Below, piece after piece: positions 19,072 to 26,660 of a DNA stretch of 64,000 bases. The DNA comes from Marinomonas alcarazii. Its GTDB lineage: Bacteria; Pseudomonadota; Gammaproteobacteria; Pseudomonadales; Marinomonadaceae. The notes under the pieces are model-generated. The model did not search any database. It was not told the DNA's origin and saw nothing but the letters and a program-made list of their open reading frames with translations. Each line of letters opens with the position of its first letter. The first letter of the stretch is position 1. The stretch covers positions 199,237-263,236 of the forward strand of contig NZ_QKLW01000003.1 of assembly GCF_003208215.1 (NCBI RefSeq), in the 5' to 3' direction. The position numbers and the translations under genes are program-made.

Positions 19072-19884
19072 ATGACCAGAGAAGTAAAAATGAAACGTGT
19101 TTTAATCACAGGGGCTGCAGGTCATTTAGGTAACGTAATGCGTTCCCGATTAAATGATTGGGCGACTGAGATTCGTCTTTCAGATATTGCTAAGGTCGAT
19201 GATTTAAAGGCGAACGAACAGTATGTGCATTGTGATCTAGGTGATGCCGATGCGGTTATGTCCTTAGTTGAAGGGTGTGATGCTATTGTGCACTTCGGAG
19301 GCGTTTCAACTGAAAACACCTTTGACAGTATTCTGCATGGCAACATCAAAGGTTCTTACAATTTATATGAAGCGGCTAGGAAAAATGGCGTAAAGCGTAT
19401 CTTTTTTGCTAGCTCCAATCATGTAATTGGCTTTCACGAGAGAGAAACTCTGTTAGATGCCCACAGCCCAATGCGACCAGATAGTGTTTATGGGTTATCA
19501 AAAGGCTTTGGTGAGTTATTAGCACAGTATTATTACGATAAATTTGGTATTGAATCAGCATTAGTCCGCATTGGTTCTTGCTTCCCTAAGCCGCGCAATC
19601 GTCGCATGTTATCGACTTGGTTAAGTGAAGGGGATTTGACTGATTTGATCAAAAAAGTATATGCCGCAGATCGATTAGGCTGCACGGTAATATATGGTGT
19701 ATCTGATAACCCAAGTACATGGTGGGATAATCGCTATGCCAAGTTTATAGGTTGGACGCCAAAGGATTCTTCTGCGGTATTTGAAAATGAAGCCTATTTA
19801 CAAGAAGAGCAGACAGACCCAAATGACCCTGCGGTACGTTTTCAAGGAGGGCTATTCGTCAGTGCGGGGCACTATGAAGATTAG
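19072..19884 (+). CDS. udh: Uronate dehydrogenase (Udh)
   Basis: A short-chain dehydrogenase/extended SDR enzyme that oxidises D-glucuronate or D-galacturonate to the aldaro-lactone with NAD+. It shows the nucleotide motif GAAGHLG at 14-20, HFGG, the NIKGSYNLYEAA helix, FASSNHVIG and the catalytic Y140/K144 pair (YGLSK). The C-terminal DPNDPAVRFQGG is very similar to known bacterial Udh enzymes. The start at 19072 has AGAGG upstream; 19090 would give the more usual MKRVLITG beginning. Its product feeds the aldarate dehydratases of this region. Confidence 0.92.
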   Translation: MTREVKMKRVLITGAAGHLGNVMRSRLNDWATEIRLSDIAKVDDLKANEQYVHCDLGDADAVMSLVEGCDAIVHFGGVSTENTFDSILHGNIKGSYNLYEAARKNGVKRIFFASSNHVIGFHERETLLDAHSPMRPDSVYGLSKGFGELLAQYYYDKFGIESALVRIGSCFPKPRNRRMLSTWLSEGDLTDLIKKVYAADRLGCTVIYGVSDNPSTWWDNRYAKFIGWTPKDSSAVFENEAYLQEEQTDPNDPAVRFQGGLFVSAGHYED

Positions 19885-19957
19885 CGCTTACGTCAGAGTT
19901 GATTTCGATTAAATCAAAATAACTTGATTAGCTTTACTACTCAATTTATTGGGTAGG

Positions 19958-19975
19958 ATTTTGTGTAACCAAAAT
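19958..19975. promoter_or_regulatory. Candidate operator upstream of kdgD copy 2
   Basis: ATTTTG and CAAAAT flank TGTAAC, and the inner TTGTGTAACCA (19961-19971) fits the FadR-subfamily consensus T-N-G-T-N3-A-C-N-A. The position 42 bp before the kdgD start suggests separate control of the last operon gene. Confidence 0.4.
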
Positions 19976-20016
19976 ATGCGTTTTAACCCTAGAAAAATAA
20001 TAAAGAGGATGTTGTT

Positions 20017-20928
20017 ATGACACTTTCCGTCGAGCGTATTCGGGCGTCTCTTAGTGATGGTTTGCTTTCGTTTCCCGTGACAGATTTTGATGAAAAAGGG
20101 CAATTTAACCCGGAAACTTATAAGGCTCGGATTGAATGGTTTATTGAGCATGATGTCTCTTCTGTGTTTGTTGCCGGTGGGACGGGCGAATTTTTCTCTT
20201 TGGATTTAGCGGAATATAAGCAAATTGTAAAAATTGCTGTTGAGACTGTGGCTGGCCGAGTTCCTGTTATTGCCAGTGCAGGACGCAGTGTTGCTGAAGC
20301 TAAGGCGTTTGTTCGGGCTGCACAAGAAGCAGGCTGTGATGGCATTCTATTAATGCCGCCGTTTTTAACAGAGTGCCCAGAAGACGGTATTGTTGAGTAC
20401 GCTTCTCAGATTATGCAAAGCAGCCCTATTCAGTTCATTTATTATAACCGTGGTAACGGTATTTTAAGTGCGGAAAACGTCAAATTGTTGGCTGCGAATA
20501 ATCCAAATTTAATTGCATTAAAAGATGGTGTAGGCAACATCGCCGCTTTGAATGATACGATTAAAACAGTTGGCGATAGATTGGTGTATATCGGTGGTGT
20601 ACCAACAGCAGAAATTTTTGCAGAGGCTTACCTTTCAATTGGTGTAAATACGTATTCTTCAGCCGTTTTTAACTTTATGCCAGAAATGGCAAACCGCTTT
20701 TACAAGGCATTGCGAGAGGGAAATAAGGCGGTAGTTACCTCTATTATTCAGGATTTCTTTATTCCATTTTGTCGATTACGTGATGAGAAAAAGGGTTATG
20801 CGGTGAGCCTTATTAAATCTGGGGCGTCACAGATTGGTCGATCTGCTGGGGCGGTGAGAGCGCCTTTAACTATGCCGACAGCCGAACAGGAGCGTCGACT
20901 TAAAGCATTAATCGACGCGAATAAATAG
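20017..20928 (+). CDS. kdgD: 5-dehydro-4-deoxyglucarate dehydratase (KdgD), copy 2
   Basis: A 303-residue paralogue of the gene at 1388-2296, with the same active-site pattern: GGTGE loop, YYNRG and the Schiff-base lysine in ALKDG. A long central stretch from the catalytic lysine to NFMPEMA is almost identical in protein, while the DNA differs at many third positions. It would give 2,5-dioxovalerate from the Udh/dehydratase products. AGAGGA lies before the ATG, and AATAATAA (19996-20003) resembles an Hfq/Crc motif. A bidirectional terminator follows. Confidence 0.95.
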   Translation: MTLSVERIRASLSDGLLSFPVTDFDEKGQFNPETYKARIEWFIEHDVSSVFVAGGTGEFFSLDLAEYKQIVKIAVETVAGRVPVIASAGRSVAEAKAFVRAAQEAGCDGILLMPPFLTECPEDGIVEYASQIMQSSPIQFIYYNRGNGILSAENVKLLAANNPNLIALKDGVGNIAALNDTIKTVGDRLVYIGGVPTAEIFAEAYLSIGVNTYSSAVFNFMPEMANRFYKALREGNKAVVTSIIQDFFIPFCRLRDEKKGYAVSLIKSGASQIGRSAGAVRAPLTMPTAEQERRLKALIDANK

Positions 20929-20967
20929 AGGTCTTCAGCTGTTAGTTGATATCCCTTAGCGTTTAAT

Positions 20968-21012
20968 AAAAAAGCCACGGCTCATATTTCAATGATGAGC
21001 CGTGGCTTTTTT
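20968..21012. terminator. Bidirectional terminator
   Basis: A perfect 12-bp stem, GCCACGGCTCAT with ATGAGCCGTGGC, has six A before it and six T after it. It lies between convergent kdgD and the 2OG oxygenase gene and can serve both. Confidence 0.93.
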
Positions 21013-21032
21013 GTGTTCTTACTTCATTAATA

Positions 21033-21878
21033 CTAGGCGGGTAAAACACCCAATTCGACTAAGCGTTCATGCAAATAGCTTTTTGCTGTATGGCGTTCAG
21101 AAAGTACGACTTCTGGCTTTGGGTGCAAAAACAGAGGCAGAGAAATACGTGATTTGGTTTTGTCTGCGCCTTCTGGATTAATGACTCGGTGTGAAGTGGA
21201 TGGGAAATACCCTCCAGAGGCTTCCTGTAGCATGTCACCAATATTGACGATTAGCGTACCAAAGTCACAGGGTACGTCCATCCAAGTGCCGTCTTTGGCT
21301 TTCACTTGTAATCCTGGCTCGTTGGCAGAGGGAAGTATTGTTAATAAATTAATGTCTTCATGAGCGCCTGCACGAATCGCACCGAGCTCTTCATCACCTT
21401 TTAGTGGTGGGTAATGCAAAATACGCAGTAAGGTTTGCTGGCTACCTTCTACCATGCTGGAAAGCGGCTGTGAGTAATGCTTCGCTACGTCTGCAGGGGA
21501 ATGCTGTTCTACCCAAGAGAGGAGTTCTTCGGCCAAGCGGGTGGCCTCGCCATAATATTGCTCTAAAAATGGCTTCTGCTTGGCTGGGCATTGTCCCCAA
21601 GGATAGTAATGGAAGTATTCTTTTATATCTCGCTTGGTGTGGCCTTTGGCAGTTTCAGCAACTTTTGGCGAGAAGTAACCGTCTTGAGGGCCAACATTGT
21701 AGCGGTAGTCGTATTTACTCTCATCCGCAAAGAACTCTTGCCAATCTTGGTAGATGTCGCTGACAAGCTGTTTTTTTATTGGGTGGTTTTTTAGAACACC
21801 AAAGCCGGTTTCACGTAGAGATTTTACAAAGTCTTCTGCGGCGGTTGGGCTTGTGTAATCAATGGCTTGTAATTGCAT
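21033..21878 (-). CDS. 2-oxoglutarate/Fe(II)-dependent oxygenase (isopenicillin N synthase-like)
   Basis: A 281-residue oxygenase with the iron facial triad H173-x-D175 and H230, and R244 (RISLPLFLHP) for the 2-oxoglutarate carboxylate. The N-terminal half has the usual DIOX_N form (ETGFGVLKNHPI). The substrate cannot be read from the sequence; relatives hydroxylate small metabolites or make ethylene-type products. It is transcribed alone and convergent with kdgD; AGGAAAC precedes the ATG. Neighbouring 2-oxoglutarate-forming genes do not by themselves show a link. Confidence 0.87.
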   Translation of the reverse strand: MQLQAIDYTSPTAAEDFVKSLRETGFGVLKNHPIKKQLVSDIYQDWQEFFADESKYDYRYNVGPQDGYFSPKVAETAKGHTKRDIKEYFHYYPWGQCPAKQKPFLEQYYGEATRLAEELLSWVEQHSPADVAKHYSQPLSSMVEGSQQTLLRILHYPPLKGDEELGAIRAGAHEDINLLTILPSANEPGLQVKAKDGTWMDVPCDFGTLIVNIGDMLQEASGGYFPSTSHRVINPEGADKTKSRISLPLFLHPKPEVVLSERHTAKSYLHERLVELGVLPA

Positions 21879-21976
21879 GAGTGTTTCCTATAGGCCAAAT
21901 GCTGGCTTTTTTGTCTGAATAGGTACCGTTTGATCATAGACGGATACGGAGAATTTTCGAGAACAATATAGGGAAT

Positions 21977-22132
21977 CTAAGACGACCAGCCGCTGTGGAA
22001 AAAGTAGCGCAAGTCCACGGTTTCTGCTTGATAGTGCTGAACCCATTGCGCCAAACTCATCGAATGCAGACGATCAAACATCTCAGCGTTAGCCGATTCA
22101 ATTTGTACGTGTTGTGATGATGTTAAGGGCAC
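21977..22132 (-). CDS. Small protein of unknown function (51 residues)
   Basis: A short GTG-initiated gene with a perfect AGGAGG ribosome site six bases before the start. The translation begins MPLTSSQHVQIESANAEMFD and continues with LHSMSLAQWVQHY, ending in HSGWSS. It is acidic-neutral, probably helical, without signal or membrane segment. It lies in the 551-bp gap between the oxygenase gene and yqgE, 98 bp upstream of the oxygenase start on the same strand. No family is recognised. Confidence 0.45.
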   Translation of the reverse strand: MPLTSSQHVQIESANAEMFDRLHSMSLAQWVQHYQAETVDLRYFFHSGWSS

Positions 22133-22429
22133 TGCAGGCCTCCTAAACGCATGGTTTTTTCATTCTGATTAAAGGATCAGAAAGGTTAGTTTACTGCTTG
22201 AAAAGCAAGTTTTGAAGGGATTCGGTAATAAATTGTCAAAGAGGGGTGGGTTAATTCTCAGTTTGTCCTATACTGGGTGGGTCGGCTGTTTACATTTGCC
22301 GTCTTCTTTCGCACTTCTCTACTGTCTATATTTTCGTTTTTGTTGGCAAGTTTGGTCTCAGGTTCAAGTACTTCTTAGGTTTTAGTAACAGGCGCGTTTC
22401 TTGCGCTGTCATCAATTTAAAGAGGGCAC

Positions 22430-23002
22430 ATGACTATGAATACATTTTTCGATTCGTTTAAAAATCACTTTTTAATTTCAATGCCACATCTAGACGACCC
22501 ACATTTTGAACACACTGTTATTTATCTGTGTGAACATACCAAAGCCGGTGCCATGGGGATTATCATCAATCGTCCCTCAAATGTTGATTTTACCGAATTG
22601 GCAGACCATCTCGGCATTCAAATTCAAAACCCACGCTTAACCTCTGAGCCAATATACACTGGTGGTCCAGTAGAAGCAGAGCGTGGTTTTATTCTGCACA
22701 CAGCAGATAAAGTTTGGAGTAATACTTTGCCTGTTACCGATGAGGTTTCTTTGTCTGCGTCGTTAGAAGCGTTGGAAGAAATTGCGCAAGGCACAGGGCC
22801 TGAAGCCTTTCGTATTACGTTAGGTTGCGCTGGTTGGGACGCAGGTCAGCTTGAAGGTGAAATTGCCAATAATGATTGGCTGGTATGTGAGGCGGATTTA
22901 GACGTATTATTCCACACACCAAGTGATATGCAATTTACCGCCGCGACGCGCGTGTTGGGAATTGATATGACAAGACTTTCACCGGATATAGGACATGGTT
23001 AA
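22430..23002 (+). CDS. yqgE: YqgE/AlgH family protein
   Basis: A 190-residue conserved cytosolic protein of the UPF0301 family, whose molecular function is not settled. The family signatures FLISMPHLDDPHFEHTVIYL, CEH..AGAMGIIINRP and GGPVEAERGFILHT are plain. AGAGGG lies upstream; ATG at 22436 is better spaced than that at 22430, so the protein may be two residues shorter. Its stop overlaps the ruvX start by one base (TAATG), showing translational coupling, and the order yqgE-ruvX-pyrR-pyrB is the one known in pseudomonads. Confidence 0.93.
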   Translation: MTMNTFFDSFKNHFLISMPHLDDPHFEHTVIYLCEHTKAGAMGIIINRPSNVDFTELADHLGIQIQNPRLTSEPIYTGGPVEAERGFILHTADKVWSNTLPVTDEVSLSASLEALEEIAQGTGPEAFRITLGCAGWDAGQLEGEIANNDWLVCEADLDVLFHTPSDMQFTAATRVLGIDMTRLSPDIGHG

Positions 23003-23472
23003 TGACAGCGTCAATCTCGACAGGTACGTCTTTAGACGATAACCATAAGCCCAATACTGCTCGTTCAGTGTTGGGCTTTGATTTTGGCACGACGCGAATG
23101 GGGGTGGCAATTGGTCAAAGTATCACCGGCACCGCCCAGCCGCTGGATCCATTAAAAGCAAAAGATGGTATCCCTAATTGGGAAGAGATTACTCGTATCG
23201 TTGAAGAGTGGAAGCCGGATGCGTTTGTTGTGGGCTTACCTCTAGATATGGACGGTACAGAAAATGAGATGTGTCAACGTGCGCGCAAGTTTGCTAAACG
23301 CTTGCATGGACGTTTTAATCTTCCATACCATATGATGGACGAACGCTTGTCTTCTTATGAAGCCAAAGGGCAGGTTATCGCTCGTGGGGGGAACCGTAAT
23401 TTTAAAGAAAACTCGGTAGATGGGTTGGCCGCACAAATGATTGTCGAAACATGGTTTGCAGAATCTCATTAA
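23002..23472 (+). CDS. ruvX: Putative pre-16S rRNA nuclease (YqgF/RuvX)
   Basis: A 156-residue RNase H-fold protein that in E. coli completes 16S rRNA 5' end processing. The first acidic residue lies in GFDFGTTRMGVAIG, the second region is VVGLPLDMDGTEN with MDERLSSYEA, and the third acidic residue is in NSVDGLAA near the C-terminus. The start overlaps the yqgE stop codon by one base. Length and motifs are normal for the family. Confidence 0.93.
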   Translation: MTASISTGTSLDDNHKPNTARSVLGFDFGTTRMGVAIGQSITGTAQPLDPLKAKDGIPNWEEITRIVEEWKPDAFVVGLPLDMDGTENEMCQRARKFAKRLHGRFNLPYHMMDERLSSYEAKGQVIARGGNRNFKENSVDGLAAQMIVETWFAESH

Positions 23473-23528
23473 GCAAACGAGTTTGAGTAGCGGTTTTTAA
23501 AGAATTTATTAGCAAGGTTTGAGAAATA

Positions 23529-24026
23529 ATGAAGTTAGATTTAGAGCAATCTCTAGCGTCAATGCAAACGCAATTAGCAGCCTATTGTGAGCAGAAAAAC
23601 ATTGAAGACGCGATTGTCGTTGGTATTCATTCTGGCGGCGTGTGGGTGGCAGAGCGTTTAATGTCAGCCGTGCCAACCAGTGAGCCTTTGGCGACACTGG
23701 ATATCACCTTTTACCGCGATGATTTTACCAAAGCAGGTTTGAACCCTAAAGTGAATCAAACCTTGTTGCCTGCAACAGAAGACCGTCATGTTATTTTAGT
23801 GGATGACGTGCTTATGTCAGGCCGTACTATTCGTGCAGCGATGAATGAGATATTCGACTTTGGCCGACCAGCCAGTGTGACTCTAGCCATTCTGTATGAC
23901 CTTGGTCAGCATGAGCTGCCGATTGTGGCGGATATTGTCGGTGAGCGATTGACTCTTAATCCTGAACAAAGGGTCAAGTTGGTGGGCCCCGAAAACTTGA
24001 GTGTCTCAATCATTGATGCTAATTAA
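23529..24026 (+). CDS. pyrR: PyrR bifunctional regulator / uracil phosphoribosyltransferase
   Basis: A 165-residue type I phosphoribosyltransferase with the PRPP loop HVILVDDVLMSGRTIRAA at about 89-106 and the VVGIHSGGVWVAERL flexible-loop region. PyrR binds pyr mRNA in Bacillus; in pseudomonads it has been linked to pyr gene control by other means. It is 237 bp upstream of pyrB, and this gap contains structured elements (see 24033-24069 and 24157-24190). It lies 56 bp after ruvX and probably belongs to the same transcript. Confidence 0.92.
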   Translation: MKLDLEQSLASMQTQLAAYCEQKNIEDAIVVGIHSGGVWVAERLMSAVPTSEPLATLDITFYRDDFTKAGLNPKVNQTLLPATEDRHVILVDDVLMSGRTIRAAMNEIFDFGRPASVTLAILYDLGQHELPIVADIVGERLTLNPEQRVKLVGPENLSVSIIDAN

Positions 24027-24032
24027 TATGCG

Positions 24033-24069
24033 CGACAAAGCTTTATTTTTTGTCGAACACGTACGACAA
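24033..24069 (+). promoter_or_regulatory. Mutually exclusive hairpins in the pyrR-pyrB leader
   Basis: CGACAAA (24033-24039) can pair with TTTGTCG (24049-24055), and the same TTGTCG can instead pair with CGACAA (24064-24069). Two competing stems sharing a middle strand are the geometry of an RNA switch or attenuator. It is seen by eye only; energies were not computed. Confidence 0.4.
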
Positions 24070-24156
24070 TTAACGTATGGATAAGATTAACGGTGCGGCG
24101 GTTGCAAGAATGACATTTCATCAAAACACAAGATGGAATAACCGTTTCGTGCTACT

Positions 24157-24190
24157 AATGCCCGGCTGCAGATTGTCTGTACCGGGCATT
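24157..24190 (+). other. Strong hairpin upstream of pyrB
   Basis: AATGCCCGG pairs with CCGGGCATT (9 bp, 16-base loop that can form a small inner stem). It is followed by TTCCTAT, only weakly T-rich, so it may be an attenuator or a structured leader before pyrB. Confidence 0.5.
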
Positions 24191-24263
24191 TTCCTATCTA
24201 GACTTCCTATTTAAAATAGAGAATGACGACCATGTCGTCTTTGCAGTTTGAGGAAAGCAAACC

Positions 24264-25268
24264 ATGATGCGATCCGAGCCTCGGGCATTACAGTTAAATG
24301 AACACGGCCAGCTTAAGCATTTTCTAACGTTGGATGGATTAGATAAAACCATTTTGACGGAGATTCTGGATCGAGCCGACTCCTTTCTTTCTATGGGTGA
24401 GCAATCCGTTAAGAAAGTTCCTCTGCTACGTGGCAAAACCGTAGTCAATTTATTTTTCGAAAACTCCACTCGTACACGTACTACTTTTGAACTCGCCGCC
24501 AAGCGTTTGTCTGCCGATGTTATCAACTTAAATATTGAAACATCAGCCACTTCGAAAGGGGAATCTTTACTAGATACCCTAAAAAATTTAGAAGCGATGC
24601 AAAGCGACATGTTTATTGTTCGTCATTCCGACAGCGGTGCGGCGCATTTTATTGCTGAGCATTGCACGCCGAATGTCGCGATTATTAATGCTGGCGATGG
24701 TCGTCATGCACACCCAACGCAAGCCATGCTAGATATGCTGACGATTCGTCGTCACAAAGGTAGCTTTGAAGGGCTAAAAGTCGCGATTGTTGGTGATATT
24801 CTTCATTCACGTGTCGCCCGTTCTCAGCTTCAAGCACTAACAACCTTGGGCGTGAGCGAAGTGCGTTTAGTGGGGCCTAAAACTTTAGTGCCGAGTTTCT
24901 TTGCTGAGATGGGCGCGACAATTTGCCACGACCTAGAAGCGGGCCTTAACGGTGTAGACGTGGTGGTGATGTTGCGCCTTCAAAAAGAACGCATGAAAGG
25001 TGCCTTGCTACCGAGCGAAAGCGAATTTTATCGTTTATATGGTTTGACCGAAGACAGTCTCGCTTGGGCAAAACCGGATGCGATAGTGATGCACCCAGGC
25101 CCGATTAACCGTGGCGTGGAAATTTCCTCGGACGTTGCTGATGGTAAACAATCGGTCATTTTAGACCAAGTGACAAACGGTATTGCAGTGCGTATGGCGG
25201 TATTGTCTATGGCCATGAGTGGGCAATTGCAAAGAGACGAATCGCCAGCTGTGAAGGATGAAGAATAG
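24264..25268 (+). CDS. pyrB: Aspartate carbamoyltransferase catalytic chain
   Basis: A 334-residue enzyme that joins carbamoyl phosphate and aspartate in pyrimidine synthesis. The carbamoyl phosphate loop [13 protein letters not shown] has S68, T69, R70 and T71; the [12 protein letters not shown] motif and the later LRLQKERM aspartate-binding loop are present. It is followed after one base by pyrC', an inactive dihydroorotase that in pseudomonads builds the dodecameric ATCase holoenzyme with PyrB. The ATG at 24264 is followed by a second ATG at 24267. Confidence 0.97.
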   Translation: MMRSEPRALQLNEHGQLKHFLTLDGLDKTILTEILDRADSFLSMGEQSVKKVPLLRGKTVVNLFFENSTRTRTTFELAAKRLSADVINLNIETSATSKGESLLDTLKNLEAMQSDMFIVRHSDSGAAHFIAEHCTPNVAIINAGDGRHAHPTQAMLDMLTIRRHKGSFEGLKVAIVGDILHSRVARSQLQALTTLGVSEVRLVGPKTLVPSFFAEMGATICHDLEAGLNGVDVVVMLRLQKERMKGALLPSESEFYRLYGLTEDSLAWAKPDAIVMHPGPINRGVEISSDVADGKQSVILDQVTNGIAVRMAVLSMAMSGQLQRDESPAVKDEE

Positions 25269-25269
25269 T

Positions 25270-26547
25270 ATGAAATTACGTATTCAAAACGGTCGTTTGA
25301 TCGACCCAAGTCAAGACATCGACGCAGTAACGGAATTGTTCATCGATAATCAAAAAATCGTTGCGATCGGTGAGGCGCCAGAAGGCTTCGAGAATGCCGA
25401 AGTGGTCGATGCCTCTGGTCAGTGGATTTTACCTGGCCTGGTGGATCTTGCCGTGTCATTGCGTGAGCCTGGTCAAACGCAAAAAGGCAGCATTGCGACA
25501 GAAGGTCGTGCAGCTGTCGCCGGCGGTATTACTACCTTGGTCTGCCCACCAGACACGCGACCGATTGTCGATACGCCTGCAGTGGCGGCATTGATTCAAG
25601 ATAAAGCCGATGAAGCCGGAATGGCGAATGTGTTTCCTCTTGGGGCATTGACCCAAGGGTTAGAAGGCGCACAACTTAGCAACATGGTTGCCTTAACGGA
25701 AGCGGGGTGTATTGCGCTGTCGAATCATCGTCACCCTATGGCCAGTACGAAAGTATTGTCCAGAGCGCTTGAATACGCAGCGACGCATGATTTGTTGGTC
25801 GTCTTCCATCCTGATGAGTCCAGCCTTTCAGAAGGGGGCTGTGCCCATGAAGGCTTGATGTCGACAATGCACGGTTTGGCAGGGATTCCTGAAGAAGCGG
25901 AAACCATCGCTCTAATGCGAGATTTATTGTTGGTTGAGAAAACGGGCGTACGCGCGCATTTTGCTCGACTGTCTTGCGCCAAGTCTGTTGAAATGATTGC
26001 CGATGCAAAAGCATCAGGTTTGGATGTGACGGCCGATGTTGCGGTACATAACTTGCTGCTAAATGATCAAGTGTTAAGTGGCTTTGATGGGCATTATCAT
26101 GTGTTGCCACCTTTGCGCAGTGATGAAGATCGCTTGACGCTTATTGAGGGGATCAAAGCTGGTGTGATTACGGCGATTTGCTCTGATCATCAGCCCCATG
26201 AAAAGATGGCGAAAACTGCTCCTTTCGCGGCAACAGAACCGGGCATGGCAAACGTCGAGGTCTTGTTACCATTGGCCATGTTACTGATGGACGAAGGGGA
26301 TTTGGATTTCACCACCGTTCTGAAATGCTTAACCTCGGGCCCAGCTGCCTGCTTTGGTTTAGAGGCAGGGTCTTTGTCTGTGGGTAGCTTTGCTGACTTT
26401 GTTTTGTTTGATAGCACTGTGCGCTGGACTTGGGATTATGAAGGGCGTAGAACAAAAGGTCATAACTCCCCTTACTTTGGTGAAGAATTTGTGGGAAGAG
26501 TGTTGACCACATATATTTCTGGCCAACGCGTTTATCAAGTTGCATAA
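25270..26547 (+). CDS. pyrC': Inactive dihydroorotase-like subunit (PyrC', PyrX)
   Basis: A 425-residue amidohydrolase-fold protein. The metal-binding H-x-H expected after the first strand is replaced by A61 and S63 (DLAVSLREPG instead of D-x-HVHLREPG), so zinc chemistry is unlikely. Such pseudo-dihydroorotases serve as structural partners of PyrB. The later CSDHQPHEKM and AATEPGMA motifs keep the family pattern. The start is set at 25270, one base after the pyrB stop, with AAGG upstream; a start at 25258 would overlap pyrB. Confidence 0.92.
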   Translation: MKLRIQNGRLIDPSQDIDAVTELFIDNQKIVAIGEAPEGFENAEVVDASGQWILPGLVDLAVSLREPGQTQKGSIATEGRAAVAGGITTLVCPPDTRPIVDTPAVAALIQDKADEAGMANVFPLGALTQGLEGAQLSNMVALTEAGCIALSNHRHPMASTKVLSRALEYAATHDLLVVFHPDESSLSEGGCAHEGLMSTMHGLAGIPEEAETIALMRDLLLVEKTGVRAHFARLSCAKSVEMIADAKASGLDVTADVAVHNLLLNDQVLSGFDGHYHVLPPLRSDEDRLTLIEGIKAGVITAICSDHQPHEKMAKTAPFAATEPGMANVEVLLPLAMLLMDEGDLDFTTVLKCLTSGPAACFGLEAGSLSVGSFADFVLFDSTVRWTWDYEGRRTKGHNSPYFGEEFVGRVLTTYISGQRVYQVA

Positions 26548-26660
26548 ACGTTCTTTTTAGTATGGTTTGGCCAAGTTTTTCCTTGGTCGGGCCTTACTAT
26601 TTCTTTACTTTTGATATTCGCCCGTTAATCTAGTTTGAATTACAAACGGATGTGGTTTTT

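Noticed and set aside
26562..26590. Hairpin after pyrC' (GGCCAAG/CTTGGTC)
   Set aside because: It has one mismatch and no T-run; termination cannot be supported.
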